NCBI GenBank assembly: GCA_963669155.1
Contig: OZ022579.1
Coordinates: forward strand, 15,212,040-15,276,039
DNA: 64,000 nucleotides
Source: Arbacia lixula
Taxonomy: Eukaryota; Echinodermata; Echinoidea; Arbacioida; Arbaciidae
Reading direction: 5' to 3'
Shown here: positions 11,400-22,881 of the stretch, piece by piece
Layout: the number at the start of each line of letters is the position of its first letter
Position numbering within the stretch: the first letter of the stretch is position 1
Notes under the pieces: model-generated
Told to the model about the DNA's origin: nothing
Database searches by the model: none
What the model saw: only the letters and a program-made list of their open reading frames with translations
Translations under genes and position numbers: made by a program

Positions 11400-13800
11400 G
11401 TACAAAATATTAATGCACTGGAATCGCACATTGCATAACTCAAGTGATTCAAATTATCATGAAGATTGTGAAATGACGTGTAATTACGTCAGTATTGATA
11501 ATATCAAGAGTATCAATAATACTGGTATCAACTCTCATAATCAACAACGTTTGACCCACATAAGTTGCCTTGTATGACAGAAATGGGTAACATAGATGAG
11601 ATTACTCGAAACACAACAACACAACAAGTGTTTGATGCTTGATAATTTCGCTGATCGACATTGATTACGTTGATAATTAATCACCCAATTGTCTCTCCTT
11701 AACAGTTTAAACTTTGTGGAAATTATAAATATAGACTTCACAAGAAGGTTTTTGCATTACCAGGAATTGCTCGTTGATGAAAATGACCTATGATAGTAAT
11801 TTGAGCTAAATTATCCCTTAAAACGTCTTCTAGGCTACAAGGTTCTGATAACAATAGTGACTCTAGTTTGATATGGAAACCGCTTCGTGAACATCACCGA
11901 GTCAGTTTATTCTTGGAAGTTCACGGAAGCACAACCTGCCGCCGGGCACAATATGCAGGCCAAGAAACAGTGCCTTAAATTTGTGTTAACATTTCGGATT
12001 TCAATCTTTTGTAACTGCGAAAGACTTTCGCGCAAATACAGCAACAAAGGCTTGCATCATTGCGAATAAACCCTACCCGTTTGATGCTTATCACCAGTGT
12101 CACGTCACGATGCCTAAATGGCTCCTTCACAATTCCAAGGAAAACACTGGCTATGCGATTAGCGGCTTGGACAACTCGTATGAAAGTTGCGCCATGCATT
12201 TGGTCCCCTCCAATCTCTTCATAAAATATTGACACTTTTATTTAATTTGTCTGCCTAACAGTGCCCAAGCAGCGTCCCGTGGCCGAGCGGACCCCTTTCT
12301 CTCTTCCTTCAGCCCCACAGCCTCGCAAACCTCAAACGACCACCGCCGAAGCCCAATATTTGTCTTTGCTAAGGGATTGGGTGGGAGAAAGGGAAGGAAT
12401 ACGCGAGAGATAATGAGAGGGACTGAGGTTTGTTGACAGAGCAGAGGGCTGTTCTTTCGCACGGCGCGAAGCATTACAGTGGATTAAAGACGTTTGATTA
12501 TGATAATCCGTAATTTGATGAAGACTATTACATTCATTGCCATAGATGCAGATGTACACAAATAACATAAGAGGGATGTCGCAATGTACACGCAGGAGTA
12601 TGTACATACTAAACTGTTCAGCTGTTAAAAAGTCAATTTGGGCAATCAATTATTATTTCAACATGTTCGATGTCTCTATGTGGACGAACTTACTACATGT
12701 AGTATCTTCACAATGTGATGTATCTGGTAAGCTTCTCAGTACCGAGCGGAGAAGAAGCATATTGTCTTATTATACACAAATAATTCATCTACGGTACTTA
12801 CAGGCATCTGTTGGGTACACTATGAATAAAAAAAGGGTACAGGATCTGGGGCAGGCTAGGATGTTTAAGGCTTAGTAATTAAAATACGTTCGTAAACTTA
12901 ATTCTCAATTGACCATGGACAAAGCATTTTCTTCTTTTTAAACATTCTTATTCCTTTTTTAATATATCAGATGTAGCCTATCTCGTGAGCATTACACTGG
13001 TCTTCCTTATACTCTTTTAATTTAGTATCAATGATTTAAGCTAGTGAGCGAAACGATCACAACAATTAAGAAGGCGACGAAATTAACTGGGCAAAAGTAG
13101 GCATAGCAGGTGTATTGTATAGGCTAGGGGACACAAATAGGCCTGAGCAAAGTGAGAAAGTTAGTGAATGGAAAGAGAACAAATTACATATCTTATATGT
13201 CCATATTTGTAAAATCATATCAACTAAGCTCTTTAAACAAAAACAATAGCAAAGTCATTGGCTGCTATAATATTACAGTCCATCGCATCGCAGTCTAAGA
13301 CGCCATTAGACAGTTTTCATCATCCATTAAAAACCGAGGCCAAATATTCCACAAAAATAATTATTCCAATTATCTCCTACATGCAGCTAATAGCACAAGC
13401 CGAATAATGTTGATATCACGTATCAGGCGTCGTATGTCTTTCCCCATATGCTTCCCATTAAACGCTGTGGAGACTGTGAAGAGGGATAATTAAGACTCGG
13501 GCAGAAAAAGGTAAGACATGAGAGTTTTTCGTGTACTTCATTATAACCACCAGCCATTGGCAGCGAAGACCCGCAGTTTCGCGAATGTGGAGACGAAGGA
13601 ATTTGCGGAGTATGATATGCGTCGAGGGAGAGAGAAAATAAAGGAAAGTACTTTGATAAGCTCGTGTACTCCTTAGTCTTCCGTGGAAAGACGGAAAGAA
13701 CGATTACAAGTATTCGAGTGAGATATATTATATGTATAGATTACAGATGAGTTTTATCGAAGGGAAATACGTCTAGTAAATCAAACTGTTTAAGCGTTTT
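11400..13800. other. Region without a supported gene
   Basis: Only short open frames are present. A GC-richer patch at 12255-12370 has a minus-strand frame ending next to AATAAA at about 12240, but I can assign no splice sites or family. Confidence 0.35.
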
Positions 13801-13819
13801 TTTTACAACGAACGAACAG

Positions 13820-14210
13820 TAAAAGTCAGAAAATGAAAAAAAAAAAACCAATAGACGCAGATAGAGAAAAAGGGGATATAAAAAGGAAGGAGAAAGGACA
13901 ACCTGAAAGGAAATGAGATGAAAACATGGAATAGGAAGATGAAGAGGAGAAGGGAGTGAAATGAGATTATAACAAAGACGATGTAAAAAAAAAAAAAAAG
14001 GGGGGGGGGGTTAAAGACATCGAACAGCAAAAGGAGAGAATGTAGAATGAAAACGAAGGCGATGAAGAAAAGATGAGCATGAAAATGTGAAAATCGGAGT
14101 GGGAGAGAATATATAAAGATATATAGATATAGATAAATAATATGATGGTGGACGATAGATAATAGATTGGTGTTATATAGAGATGATAAAATGAGAAATG
14201 CACAGCTCAC
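13820..14210. repeat. Purine-rich tract
   Basis: About 350 bases strongly biased to A and G on the + strand, including a long A run and a 10-base G run at about 13986-14010. Confidence 0.8.
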
Positions 14211-14719
14211 AATTAGGCAGAAGTTTAAAAGAGTAGTAAATGGGTATACAGTCATATCAATATTAATATTATATAGAAGTATACATTAGCAAGAGTATCA
14301 GAGAGAATGATAAATGGAAACAAAACAAATGAAGTAAAACAAATTAATTGAGAGGTGGTGGAGGAGAGAGACACACAAATACAAAAGAATTTGGTGGAGA
14401 GGGACAACATCTTCACGGACTTTGTAACCTACGGGGGCCGAGGAAGTAGGGACCATTACGTGAACATGAACAGAAGAAGAAAGACTGGGGTGGGTGGTAT
14501 AGTCTTGAGAGTGGGGGAGGAAACCAAATTAGAACCGTTGTAATTCACATCCATCAAGCACGGCTTGAGGGTGAAGGAGATGTCGGAACACATCGAGTGG
14601 CCGTATGGTTCTAGAAGGGTCTTAATGCAAGCCCCTCAATCATTAAGCTTCGACATGGGGCGCGCGCATGGGCTTTATCGCTCCTAGCCTACCTGCCAGG
14701 CTGTTTTGATTTTTTTCCA

Positions 14720-15195
14720 TCCCACTCTCTCTCATTCTATCTCTCTCTCTCTTTCGCTCTATGTCTCCCCCCTCTCTCTCTTACTCTCTCTCTCCATCTA
14801 TCTCTCTTACTCTTTCTCGCTCTATGTCTCCCCCTCTCTCTCTTACTCTTTCTCTCTCTCCCTCTTTCTCGCTCTATGTCTCTCTCCCCCTCTCTCTCTT
14901 ACTCTTTCTTTCTCTCCCTCTCTCTATCTCTTACTCTGTGTCTCCCCCTCTCTCTCTTACTTTGTTTTCTCTCTCTCTTGCTCTTTCTCGCTCTCCCTGT
15001 CTCTCCCTATCTCCGTCTCTCTGTTTCCCCTCTCTCTCCCTGTCTATGTCTCTCTCTCTCTCTCTCTCTCTCCTCTCTCTCCACTCTCTCCCATCTCTCT
15101 ATTACTCTTTCTATTCTCTCCCTCTCTCTCTCTCTCTCTCTCTCCCTTTTCCTCCTCCCTCGCCCCCCCCCCCCCCCCGTCTCTCTCTCTAAACA
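14720..15195. repeat. Long (CT)n polypyrimidine tract
   Basis: About 475 bases almost wholly C and T on the + strand, with imperfect CTCTCT units and a C run at about 15163-15178. Tandem blocks of roughly 60 bases (TCTATGTCTCCCCCTCTCTC) recur. Confidence 0.95.
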
Positions 15196-15394
15196 CCCTG
15201 AACTATTCTATGAAGGGGTCTGGCTGCAGTAAACTAATCTTTCTCTATTCATTCTCCAGGAAGGACCGTGGACGGAGGGAAATGACACAGAGACAAATCG
15301 TAGAATATTAGACTATATCATTTTGCTTAGTTTGGATCAGAAATGTTCAACAGTCTGTAAGTAAGGCTATAACGCCCCCATGCATAGCTCCGAC

Positions 15395-15725
15395 ATGGAG
15401 AGTGACGAAGAGAGTGTGAAAAGGGATGGAAGGAAGGAAGAGGGCTGAGAGAATAGGAGAGAGGGAGTGAGACACCGAGACAAAATTAATACTGTAATAG
15501 GATACGATGGAGGAAAAACAAAGCCATGAAAAATGCTATGAAGACAGTGAAAGGGATAGGGTAATGGGATAATGGGAGAAAAGGGGGCGAGATACAGTCT
15601 CTGTATAATGTGTATGTGTGGGGTAGAGGGCGAGAGAAACAGAGAAAGGAGAAGAACGACTAAGTGAAGATACACGTGATATCACCAGAGGGGAAGAAAG
15701 TGAGAGTGTTTGTGGTAGAGAGAAT

Positions 15726-15766
<41 letters not shown>

Positions 15767-15799
15767 AGAAACAAAGAATGACAAAAAGACATTGAAGGA

Positions 15800-15852
<53 letters not shown>

Positions 15853-15905
15853 GAGGGTGCATGAAGGAACATCCATGAATACATGTATAAGGTTGAAGAT
15901 GGAGA
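15395..15905. repeat. (GA)n polypurine tract
   Basis: About 500 purine-biased bases with pure GA runs at about 15728-15760 and 15806-15842, the second ending in a 13-base G run. Confidence 0.95.
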
Positions 15906-16140
15906 GAGAGGTGAAAGGAAAGGAATGTGATACAGTGTAGTAATAAAAACATGACAACCTATGTGTGTAATTATGTCTAGTTCGTTTGACATTTGATCCG
16001 TCAATATTGATGTTTGTGTGGTTTAAAAAAATGTTGCAGAAGCCAGAATGAATGTATGTTGCATGGTATTGCACATTCAAGCAGACACAATGCACAAAAA
16101 AGCTATTACTAACACAATGATATACATACAGATATAGATA

Positions 16141-16267
16141 CACACATATCTACGGAGACACACAAATCATACAAACACGTGCGTAAACACTAACACACAC
16201 AGACACACACACACAGACACACACACAGACACATACACACAGACACACACACACAGACACACACACA

Positions 16268-16325
<58 letters not shown>
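16141..16325. repeat. (CA)n microsatellite
   Basis: About 185 bases of CA repeat, interrupted by AGAC units in its first half and pure in its second half. Confidence 0.95.
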
Positions 16326-16326
<1 letters not shown>

Positions 16327-16329
16327 TGT

Positions 16330-17860
16330 GGTCAATGTAGGCATCACAACAGGCCTACGACCCAAAGACAATGAAACTATTGAATGGACTCGAATGGTAA
16401 ATAAATGAAGATCATACATCTTGAATTTTCAGTATTTTCAGAACAAGCCCTGATTGTATTTTTTTAACAAAATTGGAAAAAATCGAATAAGCCAAACATG
16501 CTAGAAAATAAAAACAGTATCAAAACCTATCTGAATTATATCGCTATACGTATATACAGTACAACATACACAAATTATTAACATAGTACATTGCTAAATT
16601 ATAGGACATATTCACTATGCTCATACTATATATAGTGGAGTAGTGCGGTGAAATGTGAAAATACTATGACCTGTACTACTGCTACTGATTAGTTGGTCAA
16701 CTTGTTTACAAAGACCACTCAAAGTCGATCCCGTCAGAGTAGTTAACATGTAATTGCACCTGTTCTTAAAGCTACCTGTCCACAAAGACCGTTTATTAGG
16801 CCTATGTTTCCCTGGGGAGGGGGGAAGGGGCGGGTCTTCATGAGCTACCAACATTGGAAGATTTGGAGAAATTTCATCAGAAATCAGGGAGATGTCTATC
16901 AAATGCACACAACCTAATGGCAATAACCTATCAATAATCAGAGATACTGTGTGATGTGATAAAATCAAATACAGTAATACATGTATTGGTTTATTTTCAG
17001 GGAGTCTCCTGCGATATCAGGGAGACTTTGCAGCTCTGCTTCATATACAGGCTTGACGGTACAATTATTATTACGCCTTATAATACTAATTTAGATAACA
17101 AAAATGATCATGTAGCCAGTCCTCATCACATTGTAACTTATGACATGCAAAATATTATGTACAAACATTATACTGTATATTGGCCTAGCAGGGAGCATTT
17201 CTGACTACCGTAAATGGAACATTCAGTACATAAATATCACGACTATAATCAGTAATAACCATAATCACAAGGCTTTCATTTCGGGTTAATCAAAGCATAT
17301 ATTTTTGTTTTATTTATTATTTTTTTTTTTATGTATCAGCCCTTTGATTTCTTGTACATGTATTCTAACGGTATCTGACTGGATTTACATGATTTAATCC
17401 TCTGATCTCAATTTGGCAATTTCTAACATCCTGAACAAATAAAATACAATTTCCAAGACAAAGAATTTAATGATTCACATGGAATTTGAAGAATATTGGC
17501 TTGGCTTGGGCATTTTGTGATCATATAGGATCTCTTAGTTGCCCCGAGGAATCATTTCGAACAAAATATCATCTTTGCTATTGACGAAAGTGCAGATAAA
17601 ACTATGAAATGGGTTGAATATGTTTTTATTTATATTATATTGGTATACATGTATTTACTATCTTGAGATGGAAAACAGCACTTACATGTATTAGGTTGGC
17701 CTATATACTGCACATGTATTGGTATTCACACTTTTCGGTCACATTGTATTTATCTGCAGCAATATACGAATAGACTCGTGCTATGAGTGGAAAGCCACCC
17801 GCTTCCCGTGCTACGATTGTGCTTGCATGATAGCTATCAGCTAGCCCCCGTCCTGCATGA
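16330..17860. other. AT-rich spacer
   Basis: No gene seen. A minus-strand AATAAA (about 17627-17633) lies roughly 235 bases past the stop of the exon at 17868-18353 and could serve as its poly(A) signal. Confidence 0.35.
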
Positions 17861-17867
17861 GGACTGC

Positions 17868-18353
17868 CTATGTGTCTAGAGCCACTGACTGGAGGGATGG
17901 GTGATCGCTGAGCTGCTGGCTAGCCCTGCCTCCGTAGTCATCCCGGGGGGTCTTCCCCGCACGCGACGACGCCTTGCTACCACCCCGGCCCCTGCCTCGA
18001 CCGCGTCCTCGACCGCGCGCGGGGCCGGACCTTCCAGTCGCCTGACTCGGTGCCGCTTCTCTACCCGCCTCCGCATCCGGCTCCGCCTGCGTATCTTCAC
18101 CGGACTTCGTACCCTGCTTGCTCCGCGCTTCCTCAGAGCGGCTCCGGCGACGCGAGCGGCGATCACCGGGTGCGATGCTCGCTCTGCGGTTCGATTTGGC
18201 ATCATCCTGACCGTCCTGCCCCGCGCCGCTCCCCGTACCGTCGGCTGGAGCGGCTGATGCTGCCCCTTCCCCGGCCCCGCCCCCTGCCGGCAGGCCCGCT
18301 TTGCTCTCCAAGGCGCCAATTCTGGCGTCGAACTTTTCAAGTCGCTCTTTGCT
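17868..18353 (-). CDS. Possible alternative last exon of the CCDC154-like gene (RG-rich tail)
   Basis: A minus-strand acceptor (…CGTTTAACAG) is followed in phase 0 by SKERLEKFDARIGALESK, a heptad-like coil, and then a Gly/Ala-rich linker, an RRSRRRSRSEE basic segment, a (GR)n stretch (RGRGRGRGRGRGG) and a TAG stop at 17868-17870, 161 codons in all. Phase 0 matches the end of exon 19 (24045-24131), so splicing from exon 19 would keep the frame and continue the coil, giving a protein of about 939 aa. It could instead be the last exon of a separate gene. GC content is much higher than the surroundings. The RG/RS tail suggests RNA binding or nuclear targeting, but that is inference only. Confidence 0.5.
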   Translation of the reverse strand, partial: SKERLEKFDARIGALESKAGLPAGGGAGEGAASAAPADGTGSGAGQDGQDDAKSNRRASIAPGDRRSRRRSRSEEARSKQGTKSGEDTQAEPDAEAGREAAPSQATGRSGPARGRGRGRGRGRGGSKASSRAGKTPRDDYGGRASQQLSDHPSLQSVALDT

Positions 18354-21300
18354 CTGTTAAACGAGGAGATATGGTATCAGAGTGTCATTACAGAAGGACG
18401 AATATTAAAGGAAACGGACAGGAATGAGATGACGTTTTACACACAATTCAACTGTTCACACACGAGTTGTTACATTTGACTAATTTTCATAAAAATACAT
18501 TTTCCTCTATCCTTGGCCTTAGCATCGTACGACACACGCACTTTCAATGAGAATGGCGCGTTGATTTGTTAGATAAAGAATAACTAAATTGAGAGCAAAA
18601 TCACCATGGAATAACTAATAGAGTGTTCAATGCATTATATTTCTGAACTCCCATCTTTCACAAGAAAGAAAAATGTGCAACATAATACGAACTCCAAGTA
18701 TAGCCTATTGCTGAATGTGTATTTAATTTGAAAACAAAGTGCATCATTAAATTTAAATCTTGAGTAAACACAACAAACTGGTTAGAAACGGTATTATACT
18801 TACGACATCTGACAGCAGGGGGGAATGGACGAATGGTTTATCCGCACTTCAATGTTAGACTTCTTGTGAAGGCAAGGAGCATACATTAGTATTAACACGT
18901 GTGGTGCGAGATAAGGCAGTGAGAGAAACGTCATATTGTGCGATAATCTTTTCCTGGGCCCATCTCATAAAGAGTTGCGACTGATTTAAATTGATAGCAA
19001 GTCCAATCCCCTATCTCTAATGTACAGAGTTGTGATTGATATCAATCGTAAGTTCAGGTTCGATCAGTCGCAATTCTTTATAAGTCAGACCCCTGATGTA
19101 TAAATGACTAATCACTCTTCCGTTGATTATACATGTCCAACATACCAATACATGTACATGTATATGTACACTTCTCATTACATCTTTTGCAAACTCGTAA
19201 AGTGATAATAATCAAGAAACTAAGGCTCACACAAAATATGTTCCCATATAATCAGTCCGTCCATTTTATTACATAAATAAGCTATAGTACCTTTTTTCTG
19301 TACGAAGAAATACATAATTTAAAATCTAAAATTTGACACAGTATACATTACTTTCATCAAAACACATACACTTATAATGGTTTAATTGTATAGATTATAA
19401 TTTGTTCTGAGCATTCACATACTGTATGACATATATTTTGACATAAGAATACAACGGACGGTGAGATATTTGAAAGAACTTGAGAGTATCGCATTTGCGC
19501 TGGTGGAAACATCATATTTCTACAATATCATTCATATAATCTCTAGTATTTTGCTAGAGTTCTAAAATACAACAAAAACAACAATTGAAATACTTTACCA
19601 TCTTCACAAGGCATAGCCCTTTCAATATCACTTACAATACTTTGTGATTAGGAATGTCATAAATAAAGAGAGTTTGTCTTATGAAAACAATTTGAAGCTT
19701 AGAGAAGAGATAGGTACATACGAAACATGCAATTCAAATACACTGTATCTTCTTTTAAACGTAGCAACTAACGTCATAACAGTCGTTTACTCAAACAACC
19801 TTTCAGTACGTGTACACCCACTATTCTTATTAGCGCTGGTACTGGTATTCACTCATTGTCATGAAACTGGCACAAAGTCATTTCATTGTCTGAACTAAGA
19901 ATCCAGGACTAACTAAAGAACCTGGGGCTTTACTAGGCCAAGTAAGTTACTAAAATGTATTTAGCTGCATGCGTTTTTAGCAGCTCACTAGGCTAGTAAT
20001 GTTTCATGAATATGCCTCCTGGAATTTACACACAAAATATGAGTTACTCTTTTAGTCTACATAAATGTGACCAAGTAAACATATATGGCTTAGCTCTCCA
20101 TATGAATACACAGTACATGTATATACATGTACCAGTACCTGTAATACATGTATAGAACCCATGTTGTGATGTACAAATCATCTATTAAAGCATTATAAAC
20201 ATGTTGAATGAAGTACACTTAATATTTCAGATAATAGTTCAAGGTGTTCTATCACTGGACAGAATATGTGTTTCTACTAAATGTACCGCCATAGTACTAC
20301 ATGTATTATACAACTTATCTTTTCACAACTGAGCATGACACCATGTCATATACAATGCATTGGACATAAATCACCATGATTAATTTTGATGACCTTTCTA
20401 CTCTAATAACCATTATTATTAATTCATTGCTATATTTTTTTTTTACTTCTTTCTTTAATTCTTTTTTCCACTGCATCATACTGCACTGCGAATTGTTAAA
20501 TGTGATCTCTGAAATGAATTGAACTCAATTGAAATCAAGTTGGTTTGGAATACATCAATGTTACTTCTTTTCTGATTTAGCACTCATAAATGTCTCTACG
20601 TGTGAGATGTGCAACTGTACAATTTCAAGCAATTCATATGCTGATCATAAATACATGCATTATGAATGTGTTATTCCTTATGATAAATGACCTTACCAAT
20701 GAGAAACAAAGAAGATATATGTTTGTTGGAAGTACAAGATGTCTAACTGGAAGTGGGATATATGAATAACGTAAGAAACTCAATCCTGATGAATTACTCC
20801 CTGCTTCCCCTAATATAATCTAATAAGGCAAGTAAACTTTTTCTCTGGGGTTATACTGTACTCGGTATAATCATTTGCTTTTTGCAGAAAACATCCAACA
20901 AAACAATAGAGAATGATTAGTTTTCATCACAGATTTATGTTACGTTTAAATTATGAGCAGTTATGAAATGACTTCTTATGAACAATTCTGCTTTGTTGAA
21001 GAAACTAAGGTGGTTTTGAGCAAATCTACCTTGATAGATTTTTCCATCAAACTAAAAGTAGCTCTGCAGACTTGATAGTCATAAGATTTCGCAAAAATTT
21101 GAATGTACAAGGAGTAATTAATTCCCATTCTACAATGTTCCAATGAAAAAAAAAAAATGCTGTAAACAAGAGTAACATTATATCATGCAATGTCCATAAA
21201 TGCTGGCAAGAATAAATTATGATGACATTGTCCGAGAAATATTTGAAAAAATTCAGAATGTTCTGGCTTCAACATGTATTCTCTTATGGAAAAGCAAGCA

Positions 21301-22007
21301 TTAAAATAGTTATGCTAGGTTCTTGAGACCTCTCCTCAAGCTTTCGGTCTTGATATCAGCACAATTGCTCAGATCAACTCATATTCCCACTGTTATATCA
21401 CTACAGGACTAGGAATGATACAAAAACATCCTAAAACACAGTATTTCTGTGCATTAAAAGATCAGTTAAAGAGGGTTTGAACATGATGTGCTATAAGCCA
21501 TGATGTGACACTTAAATGGGTTATGGAGAGTTCACATACAGATCATAATATCCCAACCGATCACATTGTGAGTTCCTAAATCTGCATGTGTGAAATTCTG
21601 ATTCACACTACGTGATTTTAAACATAAACATGGACAACAAAGTCAATGAGTTGAATGAGTTGAATGGCACAAATATGTACATGTAATCTGTGACTCTGCT
21701 AAGTTTAACCACATACAAGGAATACATTTATATCTCCTAAAGAAGATCTTACTTTACTGGACATAAATTACAAATTTATGTAAATTGATGATATATAACA
21801 CATGTCTTTTGTTGGTGTCATTATGACCCTTGAAGTGCATATAATCTTTCTGAAGAGTTTGGTAGGATTTTACATTTAAACAAGAGATGTACTGCATAGA
21901 TGAGATGTAAGGAGATGAGGTGTGAGATGACTAATACATATTCAACTCTACTGACTAGAAACAAACAATTAACTTTCACTGTAAAGTAACAACAGTCTGA
22001 GACCAAT
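18354..22007. other. AT-rich non-coding stretch (between the two possible last exons)
   Basis: No further exon could be supported. A fold-back repeat sits at 18957-19092. Repeated TACATGTA words occur at 19150-19165 and 20115-20150. Confidence 0.4.
18957..19092. mobile_element. Fold-back MITE with GGGCCCATCTCATAA ends
   Basis: Starts GGGCCCATCTCATAAAGAGT and ends with the imperfect inverse ATTCTTTATAAGTCAGACCC. Related copies lie at 29194-29347 and, more diverged, at 34322-34462. Confidence 0.5.
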
Positions 22008-22025
22008 ACTACTAAAGAGAAGAAC

Positions 22026-22232
22026 ATTAGCATAGGGAAAGGGAAAGGGAAAATAGGGAAGGAGTTGTAGTTTTAAACCATGGTATATTTTGTCCAGTTC
22101 AGCATGAAACATAATGCTTTTTAGGCTGAAGCATCGTGTTTCATGCTGAACTGGACAAAATATACTGCGGTTCAAAACTGCTGGTCCTTCCCTTTCCCTT
22201 TCCCTATGCCAATTCCTTTAAGGCCGAAGTGT
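22026..22232. mobile_element. Fold-back MITE family A, copy 1
   Basis: A long near-perfect hairpin: (GGGAAA)n, then TTTTGTCCAGTTCAGCATGA, a short loop, and the inverted stem back to (TTTCCC)n and ATGCCAATTCCTTT. Both outer ends have diverged. Five related copies lie at 41466, 41888, 42587, 45221 and 47354. Confidence 0.8.
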
Positions 22233-22599
22233 ATCACTTCCCCTCTAACCAGGAATATTAAAATCCATTTGATTTGTAATTCGCATGACATCAAAAATTA
22301 TTTACGCGACTTCACTCGATACATAAATAAATACTTCAATAATTTCTCGGTCTTTTATCCTTTGCACATTCCACATGAAAGAATGAATACTGCAAATGGT
22401 AATCTCTAAAAAAAAAATCCCTCTTTAACCCATAGCATCCTATCTCCTTGCAAGTTCATAGGTATAACACAGGGGTTAGCAGGCTTTGGTGTACAACTTG
22501 TTACAGTACAAACAGACACAGAGTGATGGCTTGTGCTTGAATTACGGAATGTGAATAATCCCATGGGCAGAACATTTATGATGATTGGTTCATGCTGTT

Positions 22600-22881
22600 C
22601 TAACTCCCTCCAGAACCACCAGCACTATCGTCTTCAGATTTTCCCTTGTCTTTATCATCCTCTTTCTTATCATCATCCTTCTTATCATCTTTCTTATCAT
22701 TTTTGTCTTTGTCCCTGTCATCCTTATCATCCTTATCATCATTGTCATCTTTATCTGAGCCATCCTCCTTCTTGTCGCCCTTCTTCTTCTCCTCCTCCTC
22801 CTCCATCTTCTTGAGGAACGGCTCCATCCTATCCTTGAACTCCTCAAAGATGAGCTGGAGGTCGCGGATCTCCTCCCGTCG
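22600..22881 (-). CDS. CCDC154: CCDC154-like exon 20 (last exon)
   Basis: Phase 0 entry after acceptor …GTGTCACCATAG. It reads RREEIRD, then LQLIFEEFKDRMEPFLKKME, an E/K run, a long Asp/Lys low-complexity tail and GSGGS with a TAG stop at 22600-22602. There is no internal donor, so this exon is terminal. Confidence 0.85.
   Translation of the reverse strand, partial: RREEIRDLQLIFEEFKDRMEPFLKKMEEEEEKKKGDKKEDGSDKDDNDDKDDKDDRDKDKNDKKDDKKDDDKKEDDKDKGKSEDDSAGGSGGS

Noticed and set aside
12238..12474. 78-aa minus-strand frame ending beside AATAAA
   Set aside because: The poly(A)-like hexamer is suggestive, but no acceptor or conserved motif is visible.
14706..15311. Long Ser/Leu frames across 14706-15311
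   Set aside because: All are translations of the (CT)n tract. Several frames are open at once because the sequence is simple.
15536..16419. Ser/Leu-rich and Cys/Val-rich minus-strand frames
   Set aside because: They are translations of the (GA)n and (CA)n microsatellites.
17876..18427. Pro/Arg/Leu-rich frames on both strands at 17876-18427
   Set aside because: They are shadows of the GC-rich exon on the minus strand, which alone has a good acceptor and a coil-like start.
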